From positions 4,989,341 through 5,053,340 of the forward strand of contig NW_026089624.1 of assembly GCF_024586455.1 (NCBI RefSeq): a stretch of 64,000 nt of DNA, read 5' to 3'. This document shows, one piece after another, positions 10,111-21,889 of the stretch. Origin of the DNA: Bactrocera neohumeralis (taxonomy: Eukaryota > Arthropoda > Insecta > Diptera > Tephritidae). The translations under genes and the position numbers were made by a program. Positions within the stretch are counted from its first letter, which is position 1. Each line of letters starts with the position of its first letter. Below the pieces are notes generated by a model that saw only the letters and a list, made by a program, of their open reading frames with translations, was not told the DNA's origin and searched no databases.

Positions 10111-10978
10111 TATGAAGAACAACTGCAATACAATGAAATCCCAAATAGAAAATTTGAAAACCACTTCTAAAAGACAAATCCCAATAGCCAACCAACAATG
10201 CAACACACACACAAAAAAATATTTGCTGATTTCACGAATGTTGTATCCGCTTTCAATGAATGTTTTGTATGATTTTCAGTCATAGAAATAGATTACCTGA
10301 TTTAGCAAATCATGATTTGTTGATTTTCAAACTACAGTGTTGAAGAAAACATTTGAAAAATTGAGTAATTAAGTCCTAAAATTTTCAAAAGTGTTTTGGT
10401 GGATTTATATAATGAATTAGCTATATCAAAGTGTTACTTAGAGCTTTTAGCAAATTTGACATTCATTTCTATTCTTCTATATATTCTCGTAATCACTTTT
10501 AATTCACAAAAACTCACCAAATCGCAATGAAAAAATCCGACTCTGTATTGCGCAATGGCCGGCAAACGTTATTTGATCGAACAAAACACGAATTCGCAAT
10601 GCAGTGCAATATGGACAGTGAAACAGCAACGAATGAAGAGGTATGAATAAAATAGAGGGGAAATGAAACGTAAAGTCCATGTAAAATGGACAACAATGTC
10701 AACGTCAACAGTTTTATAGTCAACGTGGACAGCGCCACCGCACATAAAACAAAATTGGCTTCTCCTTTGATCGATAACAGATGGCGTTAGTTACATTCAA
10801 ATTTGATCTTTTTTGGTTGTTGACAAAATAATTAAATACAAAATGAAAAAAAAATAAAAAAAAAAGTTAAAAAAAAATGAAAAAAAAAATCGAAAAAAAC
10901 TGTCGTACCACGACTGACCACGCTGGGTGGTCAAAATAAGACATTTTGAAATTATGATTGTTTAACCTTTTCTTTTGA
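10111..10978. other. No gene; probable Helitron leader and A-rich tract
   Basis: Upstream (on the minus strand) of the older Helitron start codon. No coding similarity seen. Positions 10842-10906 are an A-rich simple stretch. A left Helitron terminus was not identified, and a full 5' LTR of the next element could not be found either. Confidence 0.5.
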
Positions 10979-11028
10979 TTTGTTAATAAATTAAAACAAA
11001 ATCCAATATATTAATTTTGAAATTTTAT

Positions 11029-11045
11029 TGGCGCAGTCGGTAGGA
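11029..11045 (+). other. Primer-binding site of the 297/17.6-like element
   Basis: TGGCGCAGTCGGTAGGA follows the LTR end directly. It is the tRNA-Ser-type PBS reported for the 17.6/297 group. Confidence 0.75.
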
Positions 11046-11628
11046 ACTACGAAAAATATCCTTAAACGAATCAACTATTAAAAAATTAATAATCATAATA
11101 ATAAAAGGAAAGTTAATAAAAATAAAAAAACACACACTGAATAAAAAAACAGTATACTCGTATTCTAATGCCATGCCGTTGGAATCAATATAATCTTCAA
11201 TGTCAGAGTAAGGCAGTTCAATATCAATATCATGCCAGTATCAATGTAACTTAAGGACAAATATAAATAAATATGTCAAAAGAGAGATCTACAAGTATAA
11301 TACAATATAAAAAAATAATAAAAACGGTTCCAGTTATTTAAGCGAATATTAACTAATTAAAAGAAAAATACTCACAATGTATGAAAAATAATTCTCTTTG
11401 ACAATGAAGAATTCATACATAAAGAGAGTTTTAGAACAAATACCATTAAAGTAAATAACAATATTACAGATATCAATTACTTAACTTTGTTAAGGTAAAA
11501 AAGCACTATATGAAACAATAATTTAACTTAATGCATACACTGCTCTTATCAATGCGCGTTGTAGAAGAGTTAGAAACTATAGACAAAAAGTAGAGCTCTC
11601 TTAGTATACTATAAATAAAGAAACAACA

Positions 11629-12474
11629 ATGACCGAAAGAAAAGGTAAGCGCGATCAACGAGAGATGCAAACCATTAAACTGATTCAACTATTTGACTGC
11701 AACAAAAACTACTTGACGATGACTTGTATGTCGACAGGATCGATAGCGTTAAACTGCACTCTAAGAGGTTCTGCTCTTGATATTGTAAGACGGGAGCAAC
11801 CGTGTGATTGGACAACACTACGACAATTGCTCATTGATGAATTTGGCGAACATACACCAGCGTCTACTCTTATTTTGGAAATCAGTAATATAATATTTAA
11901 GCATAGTGTTATCTTATTGTGCGAAGAAATTAACATCGAAGTATGTAGAGTAAAAGATTGTATTAAATTAAAAAATGAAAATATATCCACTAAAACATTT
12001 TTGTATAAAGAGCTAGATCAGACCAGTTTAAAGACGTTAAAAAGGGAATTACCACATTATTATCTGCGTTAATAAACGCAAATTTAGTAACTGACCTTAA
12101 GTCAGCAATAAAAATTTTGAAAGAAAGTTATGTGTTTAAAGATAATAGAAGACTGAGCAAAACCAAACAAAATAATTATCAAAGAAACATCTCATTTCCT
12201 AGAGTTCCCAACCTTTCTCATATAAATTGAAATAGAGAAAATGGTAATGACTTTCAACATTTTTCTCCATCTAGTGGAAATCGATTTTCTGACTATTCTC
12301 ATGGCAATAACTATCAGGGGTATGCCTTACCACCTAATAACGCAAATGACTTTTATCATTCAAATCCAAATGGCTGGATTTATCACCCACAAATGAATAC
12401 AACTTTAAATAGTTGCACTAACAGGAATAATTTTAGTGCGCTTAATGTCAATAACACAGTACAACAGCTAATAT
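11629..12474 (+). pseudogene. gag of the 297/17.6-like element, broken
   Basis: The first 147 codons are open and include TLRGSALDIVRR and WTTLRQLLIDEFGEHTP, a capsid-type segment of Gypsy gag proteins. After a stop at 12072 the likely continuation is in another frame (LLSALINANLVTDLKSAIKI), followed by an N/Q/Y-rich tail (about 12200-12470), with stops. A MITE interrupts the tail at 12475. No zinc knuckle is seen, which fits the 17.6 group. Low confidence on exact ends. Confidence 0.6.
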
Positions 12475-12809
12475 GGGGGCTAAGAAATTCGAAGTCAGGG
12501 TGATGGTACTAGGTCAGTATAGTAAAACCCTCAAAGGGTTTGGCGTTCGTATGTGTCATTTTTTGGTACCAAATATAGTGTGTAAAAGCTGCTACAACCG
12601 TCTAATGGATTGGAAAAATAGATAATAGTGGTTCGCGAGTTATGTTAAACTACGTTTTTGCCAAATGTTACAACTAAGCGAAAAAACATCAAGATAAAGA
12701 AAAAATTTAAAAGGTCATAAAAAAACTGACACATGCGAACGCCAAACCCTTTGAGGGTTTTACTATACTGACCTAGTACCATCACCTTGACTTGGAATTT
12801 CTCACCCCC
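12475..12809. mobile_element. MITE with about 90-bp terminal inverted repeats
   Basis: The ends are GGGGGCTAAGAAATTCGAAG and, on the other strand, GGGGGTGAGAAATTCCAAG. The inverted match continues through GGTGATGGTACTAGGTCAG, the CCCTCAAAGGGTTTGGCGTT block and to about TGTGTCA, with few differences. The 335-bp element has no ORF. I cannot see a clear target duplication, and the superfamily is unknown. It sits in the gag tail of the 297/17.6-like element. Confidence 0.85.
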
Positions 12810-13003
12810 AGACAATAATCCCAAAAATGTTCCACAGGGTAATGTAACTAAAATAAATTCGCAACAAATAAGAAGGCAAAATGAAACTGTATAATTCGAA
12901 TCAATCTAGAATAAGGCGATACGGCGCTCCTCAACCATTGGAATTTGAGTAGCCAAATTTTCAATTAGAAGCCTCATAGGATTACCAACGATAGAATTAA
13001 AGA

Positions 13004-13740
13004 TTGAAGACAAATTTAATATTATTAACAACAGTTACAGGGAAAGTATTACTTAAACAAATTCAAGAAGTTTTCGACAATTACCATAACCACAAATTGA
13101 CGTTTTACGTTTATAATTTTTCCGATAAATACGACGGATTAATAGGCTGCAATACACTTCATCAGCTCATATCTAAGATCGATTTAAAAAATAATACGAT
13201 TAGTTTACAAGGACATATATACAAATTTTTCAACACTGTTAAATATTTTACACACACTAACTTACTAACAGAGTTGAATGGTGTCAAATTTACTGACAGA
13301 TTTAGACTTAACCATTTAAATAATGAAGAATCGGAAAAATTTAATAAATTGCTGGAGAAACACAAAACATTCACTCACAAAATTAAACACAAAATAAAAA
13401 CTATTCAAAAAGATCCAATCTACGTTAAATACAATAGGTACCCAAAAGTACATAAACCGGAAGTAAATAAACAAATAAAAGAAATGCTAAAACAAAAAAT
13501 AATTTGCCACAGCACTTCTGAACCGATTTGGGTGGTACCTAAAAAGCTAGATACTTCAGGTTGTAGATTACCGTAAGTTAACCAATATCAATGTGGATAA
13601 CAAGTACCCCATTCCAAATATTAACGAGATACTGAACAAGTTAGGTAGATGTTTATATTTCACGACAATTGATTTGGCGCAAGGATTCCACAACACAGCC
13701 TTTTCTACCAAAAATGGCCACTTCGAATTTTTGAGAACAA
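13004..13740 (+). pseudogene. Protease-RT part of pol, 297/17.6-like
   Basis: An open frame of 190 codons has KYDGLIGCNTL (protease C-terminal flap region) and, near its end, the RT start with KQKIICHSTSEPIWVVPKK. After a frameshift near 13570 the RT continues (VDNKYPIPNINEIL, TIDLAQGFHNTAF, GHFEFLRT). It is cut at about 13740, before the YVDD box. The YxDD catalytic core is therefore deleted. Confidence 0.8.
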
Positions 13741-13741
13741 A

Positions 13742-14163
13742 TTGCTTAAAAAAGGCAATGTAGTGAATAATTCAGATAAAGAATTTATCAGAGCAATAGA
13801 AACTATAAAGTTATTAATAACAAAAGAGCCGATCCTGACGTGTTCAAATTACGAGAACTTATATACGTTAACGACAGGCGTCTCTAATGTAGCATTAGAA
13901 GCAGTGTTAAGCCAAAATGGACATCCGATCTGTTTCGTCAGCCGTACACTTAATTGAATTATTCGGCAACAGAAAACGAGCTCTTGGCTTTCTTAATAAA
14001 TAGTGATCATCGCCCTCTGCAATGGTTACATAATTTAAAAGGGCCAAATGCAAAACTGCAACGATGGAAGATTAGGTTGAATGAATACGATTTTGATATC
14101 AAATATATTCCTGGTAAAGAAAACCATATTGCCGATGCCCTATCACGCGTTAGAATTGAATAA
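13742..14163 (+). pseudogene. RNase H part of pol, 297/17.6-like
   Basis: Two adjacent frames: one with KEPILTCSNYENLYTLTTGV and SQNGHPICFVSRTLN, the second with NYSATENELLAF, then DHRPLQWLHNLKGPNAKLQR and IPGKENHIADALSR. These are the tether/RNase H hallmarks of Gypsy pol. A frame change at about 13954 and missing residues after ELLAF break it. Confidence 0.8.
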
Positions 14164-14227
14164 TGTATTGTTAATGAAGTAACTGCTTCGAATGTAGCCA
14201 CAAACCATTCCGCTGACGAAGACTTCG

Positions 14228-15111
14228 GTGAGTTTATTAGAATTGCCAAACACATGCAAAATATTTTCTAACAATTTTACTACTATAACTTATACGGAAC
14301 TAACAACTGAGTTTATAAAGAATATAATTAAACCTTATTTGTTAAACAAAAATACAACAATACTTATAACAGATGACGACGACTTTGTACAACTTCCAAA
14401 CATTTATAATAGACTGATAACTTCAAACAGATTTAAAATTTACCGAACCATGAAGGAATTAGAAAATATTGAAGATTATTCGGCCTTCAAATCAAAATAA
14501 TAGAAATTCACCTCGAAGGACCGCATCAGAAAAGTCCTCCTAAAGATTTTTAATTTTTTAGGACCTCCGAAAACATTAAAAATATATCAGGACCAAGGTA
14601 TCCATAATGTTAGCATTAAGCAGTGGTGTCAACAATTGCATATAGCAGTCGAAGTCACAACTGGGAAAACTGGTATTGGTGAAATTGAGTGGTTTCATTA
14701 AACTATGAATGAAAAATTGCGAATTATTTGTAGTTCTGGGGATAAAGAGTTGAAATACCTTCAAATTTAACAAGCATTATTTACCTACAACTATATTATT
14801 TCTCATTCCACTACAGGTGAAAGTCTGCAAAACATATTTCTTAATCTAAAACACCCAAAAGCACATCGCCAATTAATTAAAGAACGAAGAATAAATAACA
14901 TAAATCAAAACCGACAAGAAAAAGAAATATGTACAAATTTTGTTAGCGCTGAAACCTCTAGGAAGAGATTAGTTAAGATTAGTAGCCCCTATACAAGAGT
15001 AAGACTTGTTCCAACTGAATCTGATGCGGACCATCATGTAGTAAAGTTTAAAAACAAGAAAATAAGAAAATACAAAGCCAATTTAAAAGAAGGAAACAAT
15101 ATGTATAACTG
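14228..15111 (+). pseudogene. Integrase remnant, 297/17.6-like
   Basis: 14228-14500 is an open linker region. From about 14540 a frame gives GPPKTLKIYQDQGIHN and GIGEIEWFH, counterparts of the integrase GLP..I..DNG.. and NG..ERFH blocks, with Asp and Glu retained. It continues to a basic C-terminal part ending in an ATG-TAT-AAC-TGA stop near 15111. Stops at about 14700 and 14770 and a missing zinc-binding N-terminus show decay. Confidence 0.65.
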
Positions 15112-15305
15112 ATTTATGTTTAGAATTTTTAGTTTCCAAATATTTTGTAAGAAAAAAGTAAAAAAATAAAAGAAAAAACACCAAATGGGTTAAAGCATTT
15201 AGTAATATTATTAAGAATTGTGAGAATCTGTTACCTTTTTAATTCTACTCATTTTGTAAAACAAAAACCTGTAATGAGGACATTGCAATATTTTAAGATG
15301 GGAAG

Positions 15306-15366
15306 AGTGACATTGCTAAAATCACTCAAACAAGAAATCAATAGCCCTTATACGATCATTTATGTA
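15306..15366 (+). repeat. 3' LTR of the 297/17.6-like element, first part
   Basis: AGTGACATTGCTAAAATCAC begins just after a purine-rich tract AAGATGGGAAG. The LTR is split at the TGTA duplication (15363-15366) by the errantivirus-like element. Confidence 0.7.
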
Positions 15367-15692
15367 AGTTATCGGGCTTTTTGCTAGAGCTCCGAAAAAA
15401 AAGTGGTTTTATTTTAATTGGGTCCGTACGACCTTCTTTATTAAACTTTAAATTGCAACTAACTTACATATTCTTTCTGAAGCTAAAAGTAACCTTGATC
15501 TACCTGTCCCGTAACTTGCAGTTCTGTGGAATTGCACCTTTGCGGCTCGTGGCGGATGTTCGCTTCCTGTTGTTGACGAAAATATTACTGTCAGCTATAA
15601 CTTTATTTCTGATTGCGAAATATTAGCTCAGTTATATTTGTTATTAAAATATTAGCGTCAGCTATAATTATGAATATGTTTCGTGTTAACTC
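15367..15692 (-). repeat. 3' LTR of the errantivirus-like element
   Basis: 326 bp. It matches 32698-32963 except for an extra block of about 60 bp (15504-15571 region, including 'gttctgtggaattgcacctt') that the other LTR lacks. GGCGGAGG just upstream on the minus strand is a short purine tract. Confidence 0.9.
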
Positions 15693-16844
15693 CTCCGCCG
15701 TCAAAAACAAATGTCCCCGTTTGTTCGCTGCATTTGATCTGTCAGAGTTATTGACCCTTCTAGTGTTGGTATTTCAGGTGTTTTGACTTCATTATGACCG
15801 TTCAGATTAACATTTACGTGGTAATTTGATAGCTCTGTTATACTTGCTCTGCATTTATTTTTTAGACTCAAAATGGTGATAATTACGATTATGTACATCA
15901 TGCAGATGATTATGAGCGAAAAATTGGTAATTAAAGCTGCAGTGTGGGCTATTTTTAATTTTTCCAGATGATGTGTGTTGTTCAGATGAAGCTCCTTCAT
16001 CATCTCCAAACTTAAAATTTCTTCTTCTTGAAACGATGGTTTATTTGGTTGTAAAATTTCTGCTAACGGTTTGCTGGTAAATTTTTCGTTAAATGAGTAT
16101 GTTTGGTTTTCTATCCACACCGTGGAATTATGGTATTCTACTGCATATGATCCGGAGAGATGTATACTTTGGCTGTCAATTTTTACTGTACCGTTATATT
16201 GGTTTCGTAATATAATGCCAGGTGATATATTTTCTACCGATGGTATGTGCTGACTATTTATTAAAATGCATTCTGCCGGTTTGCTCTTTAGTAGACGAGG
16301 GACACAGGTAGTGTTGCTTATGTCTATAATATTTTTGTTATTACATATTTTTATACTATTATATTCTTTACATTTGTGCCTTATACCAAATATTTTATTA
16401 TTCTTACACGCTATTACATTTTCGAATGGAATCTTATTTATATTCCTTTTTATTTTTATTGGTTTTATCATAATTGATTCACAAAGATCTTTATTAGATA
16501 ACGGTATTCCAATAATGTATAGTAACATAGTTTCATTTGATGCAAGTTTGACATTTGGTAATTCGATAGATTTTTCAATATTATTTAATGTAAAGCTATT
16601 TTTCCCTAGTGCATATTGTAATATATTTCATTAACTATGCCGGCTTTTGCCCAATGTATTGCATAGTCTATATTAATTATCTCATCTTTTATTATATTTA
16701 ATTTATATTTAATTTCAATAGCAATATTATGTTGTACAACTTCATTTGTTTGTACTTCTTTTAAAATTTTATTTGATATTGTAGAAATATTATTTATTCT
16801 GTCGAAAATTACTTTATTGATTGTTATTTGTTCGTTATTATTTT
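15693..16844 (-). pseudogene. env C-terminal part of the errantivirus-like element
   Basis: Two adjacent minus-strand frames form the downstream part of an envelope glycoprotein: 16606-16844 (helical segment with AIHWAKAGIVNEIYY) and 15701-16528 (275 codons). The latter has several Cys residues, N-glycosylation sites (NNT, NYT-like), a membrane segment near residues 200-225 (ITNFSLIIICMMYIIVIITI) and a cytoplasmic tail of about 45 residues. That order (ectodomain, single membrane anchor, short tail) fits gypsy Env. A frame change lies at about 16530-16610 and the gene is split by the BEL element at 16845. The upstream half is at 25427-25800. Confidence 0.85.
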
Positions 16845-17384
16845 TGAACATTTGGGTGCCCAACTAACTGGGAATCACACACCTCTGCATTTAAGTTTAT
16901 GAGTCACTTAAACTCACGATTGATGTTATTAAATAAAACACATTCTTTTATCTAATAGGAAAAACGTTATAATTTATTTTTAACACAAATCCGGGTTACA
17001 ATACATGCCAAACTTAATTAAATGAAATAAGTGCGGGATCGATGCGAAATGAAGAGATGTTGAAATAGGAAGGATCACGGCTGATCCAAAGTAATGTAGA
17101 AGCGTTTTGAACGTTGTATCGAGAAAATTGTATGTTTAAACTTCTGAGGCTATGTGGAGCTTAGGCCCGTAGACGAATCGAAAGTATCTGCCCGGGTGTG
17201 TATAACGAAGTGTGTGTTTAAATGTGTCTGCTTTCTGGTTTTTCATCCTTTTTGATAAGTTTGTTGGTGTATGGGCATGGTGAGTTGTGTTGTCGTGTTC
17301 TCAGCTGTGGTGAAATAAACTGTCTTATTAGGGTGCGCTAGTTTTTCCCGGGTAGAGTGGGTGGACGCTTAACTCATTTAAACA
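16845..17384 (-). repeat. 3' LTR of the BEL/Pao element
   Basis: Followed on the plus strand by a stretch that reads CCTAGGGGGCCCAGGA on the minus strand, the likely polypurine tract. Differs from the 5' LTR by about 6-7 substitutions and one indel. Confidence 0.92.
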
Positions 17385-18131
17385 TCCTGGGCCCCCTAGG
17401 CGAATATTTTGCCTAGTATTACGCTTTTATGTTGTTGCATGTATGTATTTCGGCGTACTGCTGGTGGAGTAGCCGAGGGCGCAGAACACATGCTATAAAT
17501 GTTGGTTTTATACATAGTATTTGGTATGGTATGTACCATATTAGCTTTTATATGCATACAATAAGAAAATAGATTTTTGAGGATTTCTGAGTTTGTAACT
17601 ACTAGTTATTATATTTGCGGTTGTTTCTTTGATTGATTTATTATTTGTGGTTTTATTTTTATTTGAATTTTTTAGTTTGCTTTTCTTTATTATTATGAAA
17701 TATATCGACGCCACGTCTGACTCAGATATGGCCAGAGTGCGTGCTTAGCTTTGAGGTTTGAGCTGTGGAATTAGAGGGGTCTTGCGAGAGAGTGGCCGGT
17801 AATTGCGAATGGCTTTATTTAGAATTACAACCTTTAGGTGGGATGTTCAAGTTATTTAGCAGATTCCCACCCACTACCCTTATGTGGAGCGCTTATGTAG
17901 AGACGATAAGAGCGACCTCTGATTTTGTTAGTTTTTTATTTATTCTATTTGAGAATTTATGAAAAATGTCGATTTTCCGACTTTTTTATACAACTGTATA
18001 TCTTATGTTTTTATGTATGCACTAATTTGTCGTTTAGTAGCCCGCCACCGCTCTAGGATTTTTTCAGAATTGTTTTTGTTTTTCATTATTGGCGAAAGCC
18101 ATCCTGCGGGGCTGAACAGTTGTATGTGCTT
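17385..18131 (-). pseudogene. BEL/Pao 3' internal region with pol scrap
   Basis: Near 18090-18125 the minus strand encodes QLFSPAGWLSPI, matching the BEL pol block LFDPLGWLSPV just before the integrase-side half of pol. The following KILERWRATKRQI segment is in frame. It joins directly to the RT N-terminal scrap at 18132, so RT catalytic core, RNase H and integrase are gone. The rest, down to the LTR, shows no protein similarity. Confidence 0.6.
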
Positions 18132-18800
18132 TTAATAATTCGGACTGTCAGAGGTAAATCTGACCTTGTTTTTTATACCAATTTGTGGAGTATTGGAGAA
18201 TTGTGACTCTAGTGGTAGTCGTACGACGGACCGGCCATTACTTGATTGAGTAGTTATGGGGGGAAGTTTCCTTAACTTTTGACATTTCCTTAATTGTGAA
18301 TTAAGGTACTTGTTTTTATTATACTCAACTTGAGTTGGTATGGTGGTTACTAGTTCTGTAACTAGTCCATTTTGTGTTTCGTAGTGCAGCGTTTGAGATT
18401 TGTGCGCCTTTGACCAGCATGGTGTCTCTTGGAAATTTTTCGAATTTTGGGTTTCGTGATTTGCTTTTGCAATAAAACCCGTGGTTCTAGTTTTATAAGC
18501 GCTTTTTTGGGGTAAGATGGAATATGTGCTGTAATGAAGCATTGAGTGGTGTCTTTTTTGACAATATAAACATTTAAATTTGCTTTTGCAATTTGTACAT
18601 GTATGCGCATGTGACAGACGATTTGTGCAAAGTCTTTTTGACCTTACAAACTTATTTCGTTCATTAACTTTTAAGTTTTTAAACTTCTCGCAAGATATAA
18701 GTTTATGCCCTCTTTTACATAGTTCGCATCACGTTTGTTTTCTTTGTTCGGATGTGAACGTTAGTGTTTTGTAAAAGCTTTTGTTAAAATTTTTTTGCTT
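18132..18800 (-). pseudogene. BEL/Pao zinc knuckles and start of pol
   Basis: From about 18735 the minus strand gives CELCKRGHKLISCEKF, then CTNRLSHAHTCTNCKSKFKC and CLYCQKRHHSMLH, Cys/His sets typical of the BEL gag-protease linker. A frame of 136 codons follows (18132-18542), ending with NGRSVVRLPLESQFSNTPQI. The GR.VVRLPL motif marks the RT N-terminus of BEL pol. The frame then stops after SDSPNY, at the shared deletion junction. The protease region expected between these parts is not recognisable. Confidence 0.75.
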
Positions 18801-18845
18801 CTAGCTTGGGGTCTATGTGACAGACGATTTGTTCTTCTTCTTCTT

Positions 18846-20832
18846 AATTGGCGTAGACACCGCTTACGCGATTATAGCCGAGTTAACAACAGCGCGCCAG
18901 TCGTTTCTTTTTCGCTACGTGGCGCCAATTGGATATTCCAAGCGAAGCCACGTCCTCCTCCACTTGGTCCTTCCAACGGAGTGGAGGTCTTCCTTTTCCT
19001 CTGCTTCCCCTGGCGGGTACTGCGTCGAATACTTTCAGAGCTGGAGTGTTTTCATCCATCCGGACAACATGACCTAGCCAGCGTAGCCGCTGTCTTTTAA
19101 TTCGCTGAACTATGTCAATGTCGTCATATATCTCGTACAGCTCATCGTTCCATCGGATGCGATATTCGCCGTGGCCAATGCGCAAAGGACCATAAATCTT
19201 TCGCAGAATTTTTTCTCGAAAACTCGTAACGTCGACTCATCGGTTGCTGTCATCGCCCAAGCCTCTGCACCATATAGCAGGACGGGAATTATGAGCGACT
19301 TATAGAGTTTAGCTTTTGTTCGTCGAGAGAGGACTTTACTTTTCAATTGCCTACTCAGTCCGAAGTAGCACCTGTTGGCAAGAGCAATCCTGCGTTGGAT
19401 TTCCAGGCTGACATTATTAGTGGTGTTAATGCTGGTTTCTAAATAGACGAAATTATCTACAACTTCAAAGTTATGACTGTCAACAGTGACGTGAGAGCCA
19501 AGTCGCGAGTGCGACGACTGTTTGTTTGATGACAGGAGATATTTCGTTTTGCCCTCGTTCACTACCAGACCCATTTTCTGTGCTTCCTTGTCCAGCCTGG
19601 AGAAAGCAGAACTAACGGCGCGGGTGTTGAGGCCGATGATATCAATATCATCGGCATACGCCAACAGCTGTACACTCTTATAGAAGATGGTACCTTCTCT
19701 GTTTAGTTCTGCAGCTCGAACTATTTTCTCCAGGAGCAGGTTGAAGAAGTCGCACGATAGGGAGTCGCCTTGTCTGAAACCTCGTTTGGTATCGAACGGC
19801 TCGGAGAGGTCCTTCCCGATCCTGACGGAGCTTTTCGTGTTGTTCAACGTCAGTTTACACAGCCGTATTAGTTTTGCGGGGATACCAAATTCAGACATCG
19901 CGGCATAAAGGCAGCTCCTTTTCGTGCTGTCGAAAGCAGCTTTGAAATCGACGAAGAGGTGGTGTGTGTCGATTCTCCTTTCACGGGTCTTTTCCAAGAT
20001 TTGGCGCATGGTGAATATCTGGTCGGTTGTTGATTTTCCAGGTCTGAAGCCACACTGATAAGGTCCAATCAGTTTGTTGACGGTGGGCTTTAATCTTTCA
20101 CACAATACGCTCGATAGAACCTTATATGCGATGTTGAGGAGGCTAATCCCACGGTAGTTGGCGCAGATTGTGGGGTCTCCTTTTTTATGGATTGGGCATA
20201 GCACACTTAAATTCCAATCGTTGGGCATGCTTTCGTCCGACCATATTTTACAAAGAAGCTGATGCATGCTCCTTATCAGTTCTTCGCCGCCGTGTTTGAA
20301 TAGCTCGGCCGGCAGTCCGTCGGCCCCTGCCGCTTTGTTGTTCTTGAGGCGGGCAATTGCTATTCGAACTTCTTCATGGTCGGGTAATGGAACGTCTGCT
20401 CCATCGTCATCGATTGGGGAATCGGGTTCTCCTTCTCCTGGTGTTGTGCGTTCACTGCCATTCAGCAGGCTGGAGAAGTGTTCCTCCATAATTTAACTAT
20501 GCTCTGGGCATCAGTGACTAGATCACCTTTGGGGGTTCTACAAGAGTATGCTCCGGTCTTGAAACCTTCTGTAAGCCGCCGCATTTTTTCGTAGAATTTT
20601 CGAGCATTACCCCTGTCGGCCAGCTTATCAAGCTCTTCGTACTCACGCATTTCGGCCTCTTTCTTCTTCTGTCTGCAAATGCGTCTCGCTTCCTCTTCAA
20701 CTCTCGGTATCTATCCCATCCCGCACGTGTAGTGGTCGATCGTAACGTTGCGAGGTAGGCAGCCTGTTTTCTCCGCTGCGACACGGCACTCCTCGTCGTA
20801 CCAGCTGTTCTTTTGCTCTTTCCGAAAACCAA
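18846..20832 (-). pseudogene. RTE ORF2, reverse transcriptase and C-terminal domain
   Basis: The main frame (19110-20489, 459 codons) has LKNNKAAGADGLPAELFK, ANYRGISLLNIAYKVLS, QCGFRPGKSTTDQIFTMRQI, HLFVDFKAAFD (first Asp), RGFRQGDSLSCDFFNLLLEK and LLAYADDIDIIG (catalytic YADD, about 19640-19670). A frameshift near 20485-20500 separates it from the upstream linker (RRLTEGFKTGAYSCRTPKGD). Another near 19215 separates it from the C-terminal RWLGHVVRMDENTPALK block (18883-19185). So the copy has two single-base-type lesions in an otherwise well preserved RT. Confidence 0.9.
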
Positions 20833-21889
20833 TGGTTTCGGTTGCAGCTGTACGTAAAGAATTTGAAATGCCGTCCCACAGTTCCCTTATACCGAGTTGT
20901 TGACGAGTGCTCTCAGAGAGCAGGAGTGCAAGCCGAGTAGAAAATCGTTCGGCTGTCTGTTGTGATTGCAGCTTCTCGACGTCGAACCTTCCTTGTGTTT
21001 GTTGGCGTGCGTTTTTTGCTGCACAGAGGCGAGTGCGAAGCATAGCTGCAACAAGATAGTGGTCCGAGTCGATGTTAGGACCTCAGAGCGCACGCACATC
21101 TAAAACACTGGAGACGTGTCTTCCATCTATCACAACATGATCGATCTGGTTGGTAATTTTTCGATCCGGAGACAGCCAGGTAGCTTGATGAAGCTTTTAA
21201 TGCTGGCATCTAGTACTACAGATAACCATATTTCGGGCCCCGGCGAAGTCAATCAGCCTCAGCCCATTTGGGGATGTTTCGTCGTGGAGGCTGAATTTAC
21301 CGACCGTAGCGCCAAATATACCTTCTTTGCCCACCCTGGCGTTAAAGTCGCCAAGCACGATTTTGACATCGTGGCTGGGGCATCTCTCATAAGCGCGCTC
21401 CCAGCGCTCATAGAAGGCATCTTTGGTCACATCGTCCTTCTCTTCCGTCGGGGTTTGGGCGCAAATCAGCGATATGTTGAAGAACCTCGCTTTGATGCGG
21501 ATTGTGGCTAGACGTTCATTCACCGGTGTGAATGATAGTACTCGGCGACGGAGTCTCTCTCCCACCACGAATTCAACACCAAACTTGTGCTCCTTTATAT
21601 GGCCATTGTAGTAAATGTCACAAGGACCTACTCGTCTCTGTCCTTGTCCCATCCATCGCATTTTTTGGACGGCGGTGATGTCAGCCTTTATTTTTGCGAG
21701 GACATCAACCAGCTGGGCAGCGGCACCTTCCCAATTAAGGGTCCGGACATTCCAGGTGCATGCCCTAATATCATTGTCCTTATTTCGTTTGCCATGGTCG
21801 TCATCAAAAGGGGGGTTTCTCATCCGAGGCTGTTGGTAGGTTTTCATTGGGGTGAGCTTTTTACGTGGCGGGTCCCAAACCCAGCGCAC
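20833..21889 (-). pseudogene. RTE ORF2, AP endonuclease domain
   Basis: A 230-codon frame (21197-21889) includes RACTWNVRTLNWEGAAAQLV, then MRWMGQGQRRVG, LSLICAQ-type strand and VLGDFNARVGKEG. This is the AP-endonuclease fold used by RTE elements to nick target DNA. The position usually holding the catalytic Glu (QE.RW) reads QKMRW, so this residue is changed to Lys. After STRCQH the frame shifts; 20711-21043 continues with the region after the SDHY block (NIDSDHYLVAAM is read across 21050). No Met choice is meaningful because the gene is broken. Confidence 0.85.

Noticed and set aside
10842..10906. A-rich tract as a LINE poly-A tail
   Set aside because: No LINE coding sequence adjoins it and no target duplication is visible; treated as simple sequence.
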